64,000 bases of DNA from an uncultured Parabacteroides sp. (GTDB taxonomy: Bacteria > Bacteroidota > Bacteroidia > Bacteroidales > Tannerellaceae). Position 1 is the first letter of the stretch; each line of letters begins with the position of its first letter. The position numbers and the translations under genes are program-made. The notes under the pieces are model-generated. The model was given only the letters and a program-made list of their open reading frames with translations, did no database searches and was not told where the DNA came from. This document shows, one piece after another, positions 37,306 to 45,801 of this stretch. Location: contig CAAGLQ010000286.1 in the NCBI GenBank assembly GCA_900770835.1, forward strand, positions 1-64,000. Direction: 5' to 3'.

Positions 37306-38815
37306 GTAACTGTTCAGCTAAGCACAAACAGGCTTGGCCTCGACGCCGAATAGCGCCAGGATAGCTTCATAAGCAGACTTGCCATGTTTCTTGGCTGTCT
37401 CGATGACTGAGTGAAGCCTAAAGAATGCGTCAGCACCCTCGGGGCTTCGGAAGCACATGGAGCTGTTCATCTTGATCTTTACGATACGACATCCGCGTTC
37501 GCTGTCATTATTCGTGGGTGGAATTCGTGGGTTTGAGAGGAATGGGAAGATATAATCCCTGTATTTGAGCAGCCCGTTCCGCATGGAGACGTACTTCTCG
37601 CCGAGCTCATTGACATCCTCGTAGAGCAGCTTGTCTAATTTCTTGAGCCACGGACCTATATCAATTACCGCATTGGGGCTATTGTTTCTTGTGTTAATAG
37701 CCTCCCTGATCATTGAGGAGAACTTCCTTGACCAGACCTGGTTTGGATTCAACTCAGTTAGATACTGGAATTCCCTGAGCAGATGTGCCATGCAGATCTG
37801 GTGGCCGGCGAAATGACAGGAGAAGTAGGAGCTGTGTCGGTCTGTAACAGCGGTCATGCCACTCAATGACTCGCCGAACACCGTCTCCAGTTCCTTCGCC
37901 CTGCGGCTATTCCCAAGGAAAACGTAAGTATATTGCGGATTTTGTGCGATCCACGTCCAGCGCAGCTTCTTCTCGCAATAGCAGCTGGTCTCATCAAAAC
38001 CAACGATATCGGATTGCTTGATTCTCTTGATGATCTCCTGGATGACTGGCTCCGCCCTCTCGCTCGCCTCGATTATGCGCTGGATCCGGTTCAAGGGCAG
38101 AGACTGCTTGACGGATAGATAGACTGGCATAGCCTTGACACTATCATCATAGATGACCGGATTGCCGGATTTACCTTTGAATCCCGGGGCATGGACTACC
38201 TCCCCGCAGTCAGAACAGGCACATTTATAGTAGTTGACACGCTTGAAATAGGGCTTGGAAGCCGGCAAGCAGAGTTTAAGGAATGAGCCCTCTAATTCCA
38301 TTATGACACCGGAAAGATCACGCCCGCAAGAAGGGCAAATGTCCGGTTGAACATCCTCCGACTCTGTAGGTTCCTCCGTGGCGGTAAGCGTTGTACCCGG
38401 ATGTCCTTCCTGTCCGCCTGGCTTAAGCCCGGACGGGCGCCTCGTTGTCTTGGTTTTCCTCGCAGCGGTAGCTGCTATGGATTCCTTGCTGGGAGGCGTA
38501 TTGCTGTTCCGACTGTTCTTGGGTACGGGTTTAATACCATTCTCTTCCAATTGTTTCCGCAGTTTCTTATTCTCATTGCGGAGCGAATCGTTGTCCCTCC
38601 TAACCGCACTCAATTCGTCGGTCAACAGCACTATCTGCTTCTCCAGCTCAGCATTCTGTCTGGACAATACATAGATAAGGTTGTCTTTGTCGGTAATGGT
38701 ATTGAACATGTCGCAAATGAAGCGATTTCATCCGTAACGTCAAAATCAAACCAGATAAAAAATGTAATCAGTTATGATTTAGATCGTCGAGAAAAAAATA
38801 GAGCTGAATAGTTAC
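37306..38815 (-). mobile_element. IS66-family insertion sequence, 1510 bp
   Basis: Terminal inverted repeats GTAACTGTTCAGCT (37306-37319) and AGCTGAATAGTTAC (38802-38815) match in 13 of 14 positions and begin with the IS66-typical GTAA. It contains a single tnpC-type gene and no tnpA/tnpB. It starts 1 bp after the relaxase stop codon. The flanking 8-mers differ (TGAATAAG against CCTCCAAG), so there is no target-site duplication, and the right end abuts an IS1595 transposase fragment. A deletion or rearrangement after insertion is likely. Confidence 0.85.
37318..38709 (-). CDS. tnpC: IS66-family transposase, 463 aa
   Basis: Complete-looking DDE transposase. It has an N-terminal leucine-zipper-like coiled coil (about residues 15-60), a zinc-finger region with CPSCGR and CACSDCG, then the catalytic acidic residues: D in VGFDETSCY, D in AVTDRHSSY and E in NNDSERGCRIVK. 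The C-terminal block KHGKSAYEAI is typical of IS66 TnpC. It is intact, so the element may still be mobile if the single-gene form is autonomous. The gene reads toward the relaxase, convergent with it. Confidence 0.9.
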   Translation of the reverse strand: MFNTITDKDNLIYVLSRQNAELEKQIVLLTDELSAVRRDNDSLRNENKKLRKQLEENGIKPVPKNSRNSNTPPSKESIAATAARKTKTTRRPSGLKPGGQEGHPGTTLTATEEPTESEDVQPDICPSCGRDLSGVIMELEGSFLKLCLPASKPYFKRVNYYKCACSDCGEVVHAPGFKGKSGNPVIYDDSVKAMPVYLSVKQSLPLNRIQRIIEASERAEPVIQEIIKRIKQSDIVGFDETSCYCEKKLRWTWIAQNPQYTYVFLGNSRRAKELETVFGESLSGMTAVTDRHSSYFSCHFAGHQICMAHLLREFQYLTELNPNQVWSRKFSSMIREAINTRNNSPNAVIDIGPWLKKLDKLLYEDVNELGEKYVSMRNGLLKYRDYIFPFLSNPRIPPTNNDSERGCRIVKIKMNSSMCFRSPEGADAFFRLHSVIETAKKHGKSAYEAILALFGVEAKPVCA

Positions 38816-39092
38816 CCTCCAAGAGGTGGCGGGTATACTCCTGCCGTGGGTGCATATTTGCATCTCCAACTTCAAGAGGGAGCTCGATGACGTGCATCAT
38901 GTTTTCAGTACCAGCTACCTCCAGTACTACTTGAACTCATGCTCGTATCGCTTGAACAGAAGGAAACGGAGCAACAAGGATAACGTGGAGACATTCTCCT
39001 ATGTGGCGACCCATACAAGGACCACATACAAGCATCAGAGGTATGCCGCTATTAGGAATCTTGCGCTCACCCCTGTCGATATAGCGGGTTAG
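38816..39092 (+). pseudogene. IS1595-family transposase remnant
   Basis: The readable frame gives LPWVHICISNFKRELDDVHH and YLQYYLNSCSYRLNRRK, the conserved C-terminal end of ISXO2/IS1595 transposases. Everything upstream is missing, cut exactly at the IS66 right end, so the IS66 insertion or a later deletion truncated it. The last ~40 residues are probably degraded. About 100 AT-rich bases then lead to the fimbrillin gene. Confidence 0.65.
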
Positions 39093-39198
39093 GCACTCAT
39101 CGGGATAGGCATAATTGATTTGATGAATTATCGGATTATTGTTGGAGAATATTAGCCAATTTTGCATACCTTCGCGAAAGGTACTAAAATCATTAATT

Positions 39199-41063
39199 AT
39201 GAAGAATACTTTGTTCTTATGGAGTGTAGTGTCGCTCCTTTTGGCATCCTGCTCCAGTGAGCTGGATTTGCCTCAAAATGAGGCATTAGAGGGTGGGGTA
39301 ACAGCCTTTCTATCAACGTTTTAACTGAATGCATAGAGTCCAAGGGACTTGTTACGGGTGGATACCTGGATAGTGGGTCATCCATTGGAGTCACCGTTAC
39401 CAACACCTCCGGCGGGAACTATGATGGTACCGCTTACAATAATATCAAGTTTACCTCTTCAGGAACAGGTCCAACCCAGACTTGGTCGGGTGCCTCGACC
39501 GTCAAGCTGTCTGCGACCGAAGGGTATTGTTATGGGTATTACCCCTATAGTTCGTCAGCCACGGATATTACCCAAATACCGGTCACGGCGGGTGGTACCG
39601 ATTATATGTACGCTGAGAAAGTCACGGTCAATGATAAGGATAAGAATGCTACCTTGAACATGAAGCATGCCCTCTCGGCGATCCGGTTCGCCCTGAAGCG
39701 GGGAACCTACGCCGGAACGGGAAAGGTGACCGCCGTTTCGGTGGCCAGCTCTGCGTTAGGCTCCGAGGGTACGCTGAACGCTACGACTGGAAAAGTGACA
39801 GCAGCAAATTTGGGGACGGCGGTTTCGCAGACGGCCAATATTACACTCAATGACAACGCACAGAACGTGGACGTTGTGATGGTGCCCTCTGCTACCGCCG
39901 GAACAATCACGCTCACGGTGACCATTGATGGGAAGACGTATTCCACTGAGGTGGGTTCCACCACCATCCAGCAAGGGAGTTGCTATACCTATACGCTGAC
40001 CGTGGATGCTGGGAATCTGGCGCTGTCGGGTGTGAAAGTTGGAGCTTGGGGATATAACTCTGCCGGAAATCCTACGATTATAGCGGCGGGGTATACGGTG
40101 ACGTTTAAGGGAGATTACAGTGATATCAGCTTTTCTAATAGCGTGAGTGGATCAACGGTTACTATTAAGGCCTGTGGAATGAGTAACGGAAGCAAACCTA
40201 GAGCCGTGTCTGCATCGGTTGGTACACTAAGCCAATCAATAGATGGCTATATAAGGACAATAACTTTATCTAATATTACTTCTAACGTGACGGTAACTTT
40301 TAACGGAACAGTAGTACCAATTTATTGGAAGGGTGTTACAGATGGTGTATATGCAATTTCCAGCAGCTATGAACCTGTGGCGATAGAGAATGCAACTTCA
40401 GATTGTATCGGAGTTGCATTGATTAATTCAGACACTGGGCAGAAGCTAATGATCGAAAAATACGAGGACGCTAATAATGCAGAAAGTACTACCTTATATA
40501 CCAAAGCAGCGCAGCAGTTAGGCTCAACTTATACTTACTATTTCACCTGGGGTGGATATGATACTGACCAAAGTGGTATAACCTCCTATAGCGAAGTTGG
40601 TGGTGGTTCCACAAGTTCTGAAGGTTACTTATACCTTAATGGTAGAGGATTGAAAAAAGACCCATCCTATTGGATCTCGGGTGCGCTATCCGATTTTGCT
40701 GGTAAAAGCAATAGCGCGGTAATAAAATCTATCACGACAAACGGCTCCAATTCGGAAAAGACTGCTCCGATGGCCTATTTGATGAACGCGTTCAACGCCT
40801 CGGATTGCCCGAAATCCGTCAATCAAGGATTCACAGACTGGTACATCCCGAGTTGCGGGCAATTAGGACTTATCTGGCTCAACAAGACCGTCATAGATAA
40901 CGCGCTAACGGCCATTGGAGGCACAGCACTTACTGAGTGGGGCTATTGGTCGAGTTCTGAGTACGGTTCGGGCAGCGGTTGGTACGTGTACCTGTACAAT
41001 GGCCGCGTCGGCAACAGCCGCAAGTACAGCGCCTACCGGTTGCGTCTCGTCCGGGACCTCTAA
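39199..41063 (+). CDS. Fimbrillin-like lipoprotein with DGR-type variable C-terminus, frameshifted
   Basis: ATG 39199 opens a lipoprotein signal peptide (MKNTLFLWSVVSLLLASCSS). After EALEGG the frame is lost at GGGTGGGG (39291-39298); one extra G joins it to the long frame through GNSLSINVLTECIESKG to the stop at 41061. Residues after the break fit Mfa-like fimbrillins (GYYPYSSSATDI; MKHALSAIRFALKRGTY). The C-terminal ~200 residues (CIGVALINSDTGQK; DWYIPSCGQLGL; YWSSSEYGSGS) resemble C-type-lectin/DUF1566-like DGR target domains. The last ~40 codons look hypermutated. It would be an outer-membrane-linked pilus or adhesin component, currently off as read. Confidence 0.7.
40941..41060 (+). other. 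Probable DGR variable region (VR)
   Basis: From TAC at 40962 to TAC at 41034 about 17 of 25 codons end in C, mostly TAC, GGC, AGC, CGC, AAC, GTC and GCC, all one or two A-to-N changes from AAC. The upstream coding sequence is AT-richer and uses T/A third bases. This is the signature of adenine-directed mutagenesis by a DGR reverse transcriptase. No template repeat or reverse transcriptase is in the window. Confidence 0.6.
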
Positions 41064-41080
41064 AGATTATTGGTGCGATA

Positions 41081-41109
41081 AGGTCAGCGCCTTTTCGCAG
41101 CGCTGACCT
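41081..41109 (+). other. Hairpin after the VR (DGR-type cruciform or terminator)
   Basis: Perfect 10-bp arms AGGTCAGCGC (41081-41090) and GCGCTGACCT (41100-41109), 9-base loop, 18 bp after the stop codon. There is no T-run, which fits the hairpin that DGRs need downstream of the variable region better than a terminator. Confidence 0.55.
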
Positions 41110-41167
41110 CCTGGTTTGGTAACTTTCAGTTGGTTAATATATTGGTTATAACGAAATAAAGAATAAA

Positions 41168-41704
41168 ATGGATATCAAAGAGAAATTAGCCTTGGAACAG
41201 CCATGTGCTGCTGGCACTCCCGGACTGATTCGCTTGCACAAGGAGGGGAAGTTCCTTGTGGCGTATAACGAGTCGGCCGTTTTGTTAAGGCGTGATTTTT
41301 GGCCAAAGCTGAAAATGATTCGGGTGTCGAAAAAAGACGGTACGTCGTATCTGAGAGCCGGATTTCCATTGGAATCAACAAAAGCCGTAAGTTTCTTGCC
41401 GCATTCCGAAATAAGTCAGTCTCAATTAGTGGAATTACCAGTCTCCTCCGGTTTGGGTTTGGAATTTGATCTTTCCTCTGTTGAGGTTGACAAAGTGATA
41501 TCACGTTCGGTCGTTGGAGATTCTTCGGAAGGTAAAGTGGATAAGGTTGCATTACCTGACAGTGGACAGGAATCCGTTCTTCGCATTGTTGATGAACTTT
41601 CCTCGGTTGATCCCTTGAGGCTTACTCCCTTAGAATCATTGAACCTTGTCTGCCGTTGGAGGGGGATAAAGTTCATCGCGTGCTTGTGCATTAGGTGTGG
41701 CTGA
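41168..41704 (+). CDS. Possible MutS-like (MSL) DGR accessory protein, 178 aa
   Basis: The N-terminal phrase GLIRLHKEGKFLVAYNESAVLL recalls MutS domain I (R-x-G-x-F-Y-x-x-Y-x-x-A). The C-terminal LRLTPLESLNLV recalls the helix that ends MutS-like accessory proteins found beside some DGR reverse transcriptases. Those family links are from memory and moderate at best. It is 105 bp downstream of the variable-region gene, after the cruciform-like hairpin, which is where DGR accessory genes sit. The last residues (FIACLCIRCG) look unlike a normal terminus and may reflect truncation. A terminator hairpin follows. Confidence 0.5.
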   Translation: MDIKEKLALEQPCAAGTPGLIRLHKEGKFLVAYNESAVLLRRDFWPKLKMIRVSKKDGTSYLRAGFPLESTKAVSFLPHSEISQSQLVELPVSSGLGLEFDLSSVEVDKVISRSVVGDSSEGKVDKVALPDSGQESVLRIVDELSSVDPLRLTPLESLNLVCRWRGIKFIACLCIRCG

Positions 41705-41717
41705 GTTGGGAAATGGA

Positions 41718-41752
41718 AAGAGGCTGTGTAGATGTTGTTCTGACACAGCCTC
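41718..41752. terminator. Hairpin between convergent genes
   Basis: Perfect 11-bp arms AGAGGCTGTGT (41718-41728) and ACACAGCCTCT (about 41742-41752). It lies between the 41168 gene and the convergent 42707 gene and probably ends one or both transcripts. Confidence 0.6.
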
Positions 41753-41759
41753 TGTTGTG

Positions 41760-42707
41760 TTATACCATGTGTCTGCCTGTTCGTAAGGAATCGCTGAGAT
41801 CCATCTTTGCGGCGGTGGACTGCTGGGGTGTGAAACCGTGACTGGGCATCTCCCTGCGGTCGGCCAAGAGGGTCTCAGCCGTGTTATGCTCTGCATCCAG
41901 TCCTTCACGGGGATTGAGGTTCAACTCCTGGGCGACGTTGTTCAGTAGCTGGCTGATCTCCTTGTTGGACAAACGATCCAATGCGGTTGGGAAGGTTTGT
42001 CTGGGTTTCAACGGGGGCTTTTGGTCCTTGCTGATGGCTGCGTTGTATTGATTGGCGTAGCTCTCTAAATTTTTATCGGAGATGCTGCGCATCTTGGCCA
42101 CATCTGCCTCGGTGTACTGCTTCATTGGATTCAGGTTGAAGTTGTATCGCAACTCGTTCAACTGGGCCAAGACATCGGTTTTGTGCATCTGCGGGAAATA
42201 GAAGTCGCCGGATTGCTGCTGGATCTTGCCGATTTGGACGGCTTGGTCCTTGGTTATTTGAGACAAGGCTCCAAAGGCCATACTCTGTGGTTGGCCGAGG
42301 TATTCAGTCTGTTTGCGAATTTGATCGGTATTGAGATAGACTGCGGGCTGATGGCTCTGCTCGATGTGACCGCCTAAACGCTCATAGCCCTCCAGGGTCT
42401 CTTGGATCTCTCGCAAGAACGAAGAGCCGGGTTTCAGATCTTGGCTGTTAATGCCGGTGATCTTACCGGTCTGGACATCTTTCTTGATTAACTCTACGGT
42501 GTGTTTACCCTCATAGATACGCAGCTTGTTGACTTCGTCCACCAGGCGTGCGGCTTCCTGTTGGGTGATCAATGCTTTCCCTTGCGGATTTTTCATACCG
42601 GTGCGTTTTCTGACCCAGTCCTTTAACCAGTCAAAGGAGGCTCTCATCTGATTCTCATAGTCCTTGGGAAGGGCATCACCCTTCTCGCTTTTGATAAATG
42701 TTGGCAT
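41760..42707 (-). CDS. Hypothetical protein, 315 aa
   Basis: Unrecognised, soluble and Gln/Asn/Lys-rich, without a signal peptide. The N-terminal part (KDYENQMRASFDWLKDWVRK, then RKRTGMKNPQGKALI) is helical and basic. The C-terminal ~100 residues look disordered (HNTAETLLADRREMPSHGF) and end in a charged tail. A -7 box (TATATTTG on the minus strand, 42733-42740) precedes the start at 42707. It is read toward the DGR-like locus. Neighbouring conjugation genes make a mobile-element housekeeping role plausible, but no family can be named. Confidence 0.65.
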   Translation of the reverse strand: MPTFIKSEKGDALPKDYENQMRASFDWLKDWVRKRTGMKNPQGKALITQQEAARLVDEVNKLRIYEGKHTVELIKKDVQTGKITGINSQDLKPGSSFLREIQETLEGYERLGGHIEQSHQPAVYLNTDQIRKQTEYLGQPQSMAFGALSQITKDQAVQIGKIQQQSGDFYFPQMHKTDVLAQLNELRYNFNLNPMKQYTEADVAKMRSISDKNLESYANQYNAAISKDQKPPLKPRQTFPTALDRLSNKEISQLLNNVAQELNLNPREGLDAEHNTAETLLADRREMPSHGFTPQQSTAAKMDLSDSLRTGRHMV

Positions 42708-42732
42708 ATTATTGCGGTTTTGGATTCTGCGG

Positions 42733-42740
42733 CAAATATA
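42733..42740 (-). promoter_or_regulatory. Candidate -7 box (TATATTTG)
   Basis: Minus-strand TAnnTTTG match 26 bp upstream of the 42707 start. Confidence 0.45.
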
Positions 42741-42848
42741 CGACCTTTTTTGGTTGAGTGTTTGGTCATGGCGGATTCGTTTTGACAGAGTATGACTGAA
42801 TGAGAAGGAATAATTGTGGTATCTGTGGACGGCTCTGTTTTTTCTTGA

Positions 42849-43547
42849 TTGGAGTGGTTGTATGATTTTGGATTTTGTATTGGCGTTGCCTTGATCAATT
42901 CAACAACAGGACAAAAGTTTATGATCGAAAAGTATGGGAGCTATAATTCCATTTACAAACAAGTTGCAGCAGATAATGGTACTCTTGCCGATCAGTATGG
43001 TTGGGGTTATTATGGGAAATTAATGAATGATCTTTTAAATATATCAGATTACACAGAATATACATATTGCAAAGCATCGTACTCGTATGGTTCTTTGCCT
43101 AATCAAGAAGGTTCTTATTTTGGTGCATCATCAAACAAATTGGGGCTACCAGCTACATGGCCTACGGATGTAACACAATATGCTCTTGCGGATTTTGAGG
43201 GTTTAAAACACACAAATTACCTCAAGCAGGTTACTCAAACAGATTCATACAGTAAATGCCCTACAATGGCATCATTATTAAAATCATTTTTGGAGTCTAA
43301 CGATGGTTATGGCTTTGACGATTGGTACATTCCTGCATGTGGTCAATTAGCTCTTTTATACGTATATAAATCTGACATCAATTCTGCTTTATCTGCAATG
43401 GGAGGTTTAACTCTAAGCGAAGACCATTGGTCATCTAGTGAGGCTGGCTTAAGTTATGGCTGGAGAGTGTGTATGACTACTGGGTTTGTAAGCAGTTATA
43501 ATTTAAAATATGTTGGATACTATGTTCGATTCATTCGAGATCTCTAA
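42849..43547 (+). pseudogene. 5'-truncated DGR-target-like C-terminal cassette
   Basis: From about 42880 the protein (CIGVALINSTTGQKFMIEKY; DDWYIPACGQLALLYVYKS; DHWSSSEAG; VRFIRDL) matches the C-terminal lectin-like domain of the 39199 gene end to end, but there is no signal peptide or fimbrillin part. The ORF's first residues before CIGVA look unrelated. Its last 40 codons are AT-rich and not NNC-biased, so it does not look recently diversified. The stop overlaps the end of the convergent 45421 gene by a few bases. It is either a dead duplicate or a silent cassette that could recombine with the expressed copy. Confidence 0.6.
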
Positions 43548-45421
43548 GTTTCCATATCATTATCAATGATGGTCCCATTTTTCAATACTGAGTTGAGTTG
43601 CTCTTTTTGTTTGCCAGTAAGTGTCAATCGGCCCTTTCGGTATTCCAAGAACCAATTATACAAAGAGCGTCCCTTATTGCAGTGGTAGTGTATGGGCAAC
43701 TCATGGTGTTTGTGGATATACTCCTTTAGATCGTATAGGTATTCCTCAAATGTCTTGACGTATTGGCCAGTGTATGGTTTGTAGCGTTCTGGGTATTCCT
43801 TGCCTTTTAAACCAATGCGTTGCTTGGAGTACTTGACGAAACGTTTGGTGGTATCGTTCTTGATGAGATTCTCCATGCTGTGCTTGGTGCTCATGGGGTA
43901 CACGGCTTGTACCTTCTCCCATAACTCGGGTAGTGTTAAGGGTATGTCGCTTTGACTGAGTATGGCTACTACGTAGTCTGCGATAGTACCATAGAATATA
44001 TGCTCCCATTCAGAGATGCCATAGAGTGACCGTCGGCCAATCGGCTTGATTTTGTTGCCTGCACGCAGGATGTTCCCAAGTGTTACCTCTCTTTGAATGG
44101 GGTTCTCTGGGTGCTGCTGGTTGTATATAGCCAGGATCTCTTTCCCATACATGGGCTTGCCATGTTGCTTGATGATCTCATAGAGCTGGTCTGCCATCAG
44201 GGGTTTCGGCCTTTTGGTGATCCAGTCTTCGAATGCTTCGTCGGAGATCTCCTTTTGCAGGGATTGGGATAGCATGTATCGCATGAGTGCTTTTAGCTCG
44301 GGTTGCTTGATGATCATCTGCTCAAACTGCTTAAACTCATCGGGGATGGTACGGATCTTGTGGTTCTCCAAGCTGACCTTGTATTTCACCCAGCGCTCCG
44401 CGCAACTCAATGATGAGTTGGAGTATTGGTTTACATTGAGCAGGATCTCAAAATTGATCAATCTGGCTTTTTTGAAGGCTCCTGTCGTTAACAGTAGGGG
44501 AAATAACTGGCTGACGGGTTGGCCTGGTAGCTCTTGTTGGGCGATTTGCTGGACGAGCGGGTCGTCGGTGCTGAGGAAGGGGCGTTGGAACAACGCTTCA
44601 TAGGGTTTCCAATCGACATTGGGCATCAGGTCTTGGCAGAGCTGTTCCCGGCAAATTTTTTCGATGTTCTGTATTTGGGTGGCCGTTAGTTGGAACGCTT
44701 TGGCGACCTCCTTGAGTCGCTCTGGAGCCTGAATGCCTATGCCATGGATCTGCTTGTAGATCTCGTGATTTCGTTGCTTGCTGTTGATAAGCAGACGGTA
44801 CAGCATGTACCATAGGGGACTATGGTTGTGCTTTTTACGAAAGCTGTCTATAAAACATTGTTCCCTTTTGTGCATGCTTGGGTAGCATGTTGGCTCGTTT
44901 TTCTCCTCACTGCCGCTGTTGCTACGGCTGATCACTTCGGTGTATTGCATCTCAAACCACTGCACCAGGTCATAGAGTTCCCTGGTTTCAGAGACAGCAC
45001 CGTATTTGAGCAGGAATTCGAAGTACGAGATCCCAAATAGGGGTAGCAGCTGCTTATAACTGGGTCGGCTGTTTTCAAAACAGCGTTTTACGTATCGAAC
45101 GCTCATCAGCTTTAAGCGCTGTACGAATAATCCTTGCAGAAATGTCTGATCCGCTATGGAGACATCGATGTGCGGCAGGGGTTTTCGCTCTGCTTTTGCC
45201 TTGGTCAGTGCCTTCAGTCCCATTTCTACCAGGTGCGCTCGGATCTCTCGAGGAAGCGTAACAAAGAGCGCTTGATTGTCATCAACAGAGAAGGCGACAG
45301 CCATCTCCTCTAATGTGGTTGCTCCGATTTCCTGTAACCATGAATAGGTTTTTTTGTTGAGAACAGGTCGCTGGTATAAAATGTGAATAGGCGTATTCGC
45401 CGGAAGTTGATCATATCTCAT
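43544..45421 (-). CDS. Putative regulator with sigma4-like and HARE-HTH-like domains, 625 aa
   Basis: Several DNA-binding-like blocks can be read. Residues ~20-45 (LNKKTYSWLQEIGATTLEEM) look like an alpha-CTD-type helix-hairpin-helix. About 230-260 (PERLKEVAKAFQLTATQIQN, then IEKICREQL) fits sigma-70 region 4. About 415-472 (GKPMYGKEILAIYNQQ, then RRSLYGISEWE) fits a HARE-HTH, and a second HARE-like copy follows at about 480-540. The C-terminus (LYNWFLEYRKGRLTLTGKQK) resembles a helicase-associated domain. It probably binds DNA and may work with RNA polymerase. A -7 box (45454-45461, minus strand) precedes it. The domain calls are pattern-based. Confidence 0.6.
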   Translation of the reverse strand: MRYDQLPANTPIHILYQRPVLNKKTYSWLQEIGATTLEEMAVAFSVDDNQALFVTLPREIRAHLVEMGLKALTKAKAERKPLPHIDVSIADQTFLQGLFVQRLKLMSVRYVKRCFENSRPSYKQLLPLFGISYFEFLLKYGAVSETRELYDLVQWFEMQYTEVISRSNSGSEEKNEPTCYPSMHKREQCFIDSFRKKHNHSPLWYMLYRLLINSKQRNHEIYKQIHGIGIQAPERLKEVAKAFQLTATQIQNIEKICREQLCQDLMPNVDWKPYEALFQRPFLSTDDPLVQQIAQQELPGQPVSQLFPLLLTTGAFKKARLINFEILLNVNQYSNSSLSCAERWVKYKVSLENHKIRTIPDEFKQFEQMIIKQPELKALMRYMLSQSLQKEISDEAFEDWITKRPKPLMADQLYEIIKQHGKPMYGKEILAIYNQQHPENPIQREVTLGNILRAGNKIKPIGRRSLYGISEWEHIFYGTIADYVVAILSQSDIPLTLPELWEKVQAVYPMSTKHSMENLIKNDTTKRFVKYSKQRIGLKGKEYPERYKPYTGQYVKTFEEYLYDLKEYIHKHHELPIHYHCNKGRSLYNWFLEYRKGRLTLTGKQKEQLNSVLKNGTIIDNDMET

Positions 45422-45453
45422 AGTTCAGATCTGGCTTGATTATTCATTTTTCG

Positions 45454-45461
45454 CAAATGTA
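45454..45461 (-). promoter_or_regulatory. Candidate -7 box (TACATTTG)
   Basis: Minus-strand TAnnTTTG match 33 bp upstream of the 45421 start. The rest of the 380-bp gap to traA is AT-rich with no gene visible and presumably holds the tra promoter. Confidence 0.45.
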
Positions 45462-45801
45462 TCTCTTGTTTTTGGAGTAACCAATCCAAAGATAAGAAAA
45501 ACGCTATTTGTTGCATTTTTTTACTTTTTCTTATTGACTCGTTTTCTCTCATTCGCTGTTTATTGTGCTAAATTGGGGTAGGGCTATATGTACATAATAT
45601 ATGTTTAGACATTTGTATATTAGATAGTTGACGTTATATTGGTTATATTACCGATTTTAAAGTTAAGTTCATCTTTTTTACAGTGTATCGTGCATTTTGA
45701 GATAGCTGTTTTTGTTGCCTTCGGGCTGCTTGAATAGCCTTCTGAAGGCTTGCACGGGCTGGATTTATATTTGTGTCGGTTATAAACTAACGTGTTTTGT
45801 T

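Noticed and set aside
41064..41167. Template repeat for the putative DGR next to the variable region
   Set aside because: No AAC-rich sequence similar to the variable region is present here or elsewhere in the window as far as I could read.
43430..43544. DGR variable region at the end of the second cassette
   Set aside because: Codons are AT-rich and not biased to NNC; it does not look adenine-mutagenised.
45712..45801. N-terminal extension of TraA
   Set aside because: ParA proteins begin directly before the Walker A motif; the extension has odd composition and no start signal.
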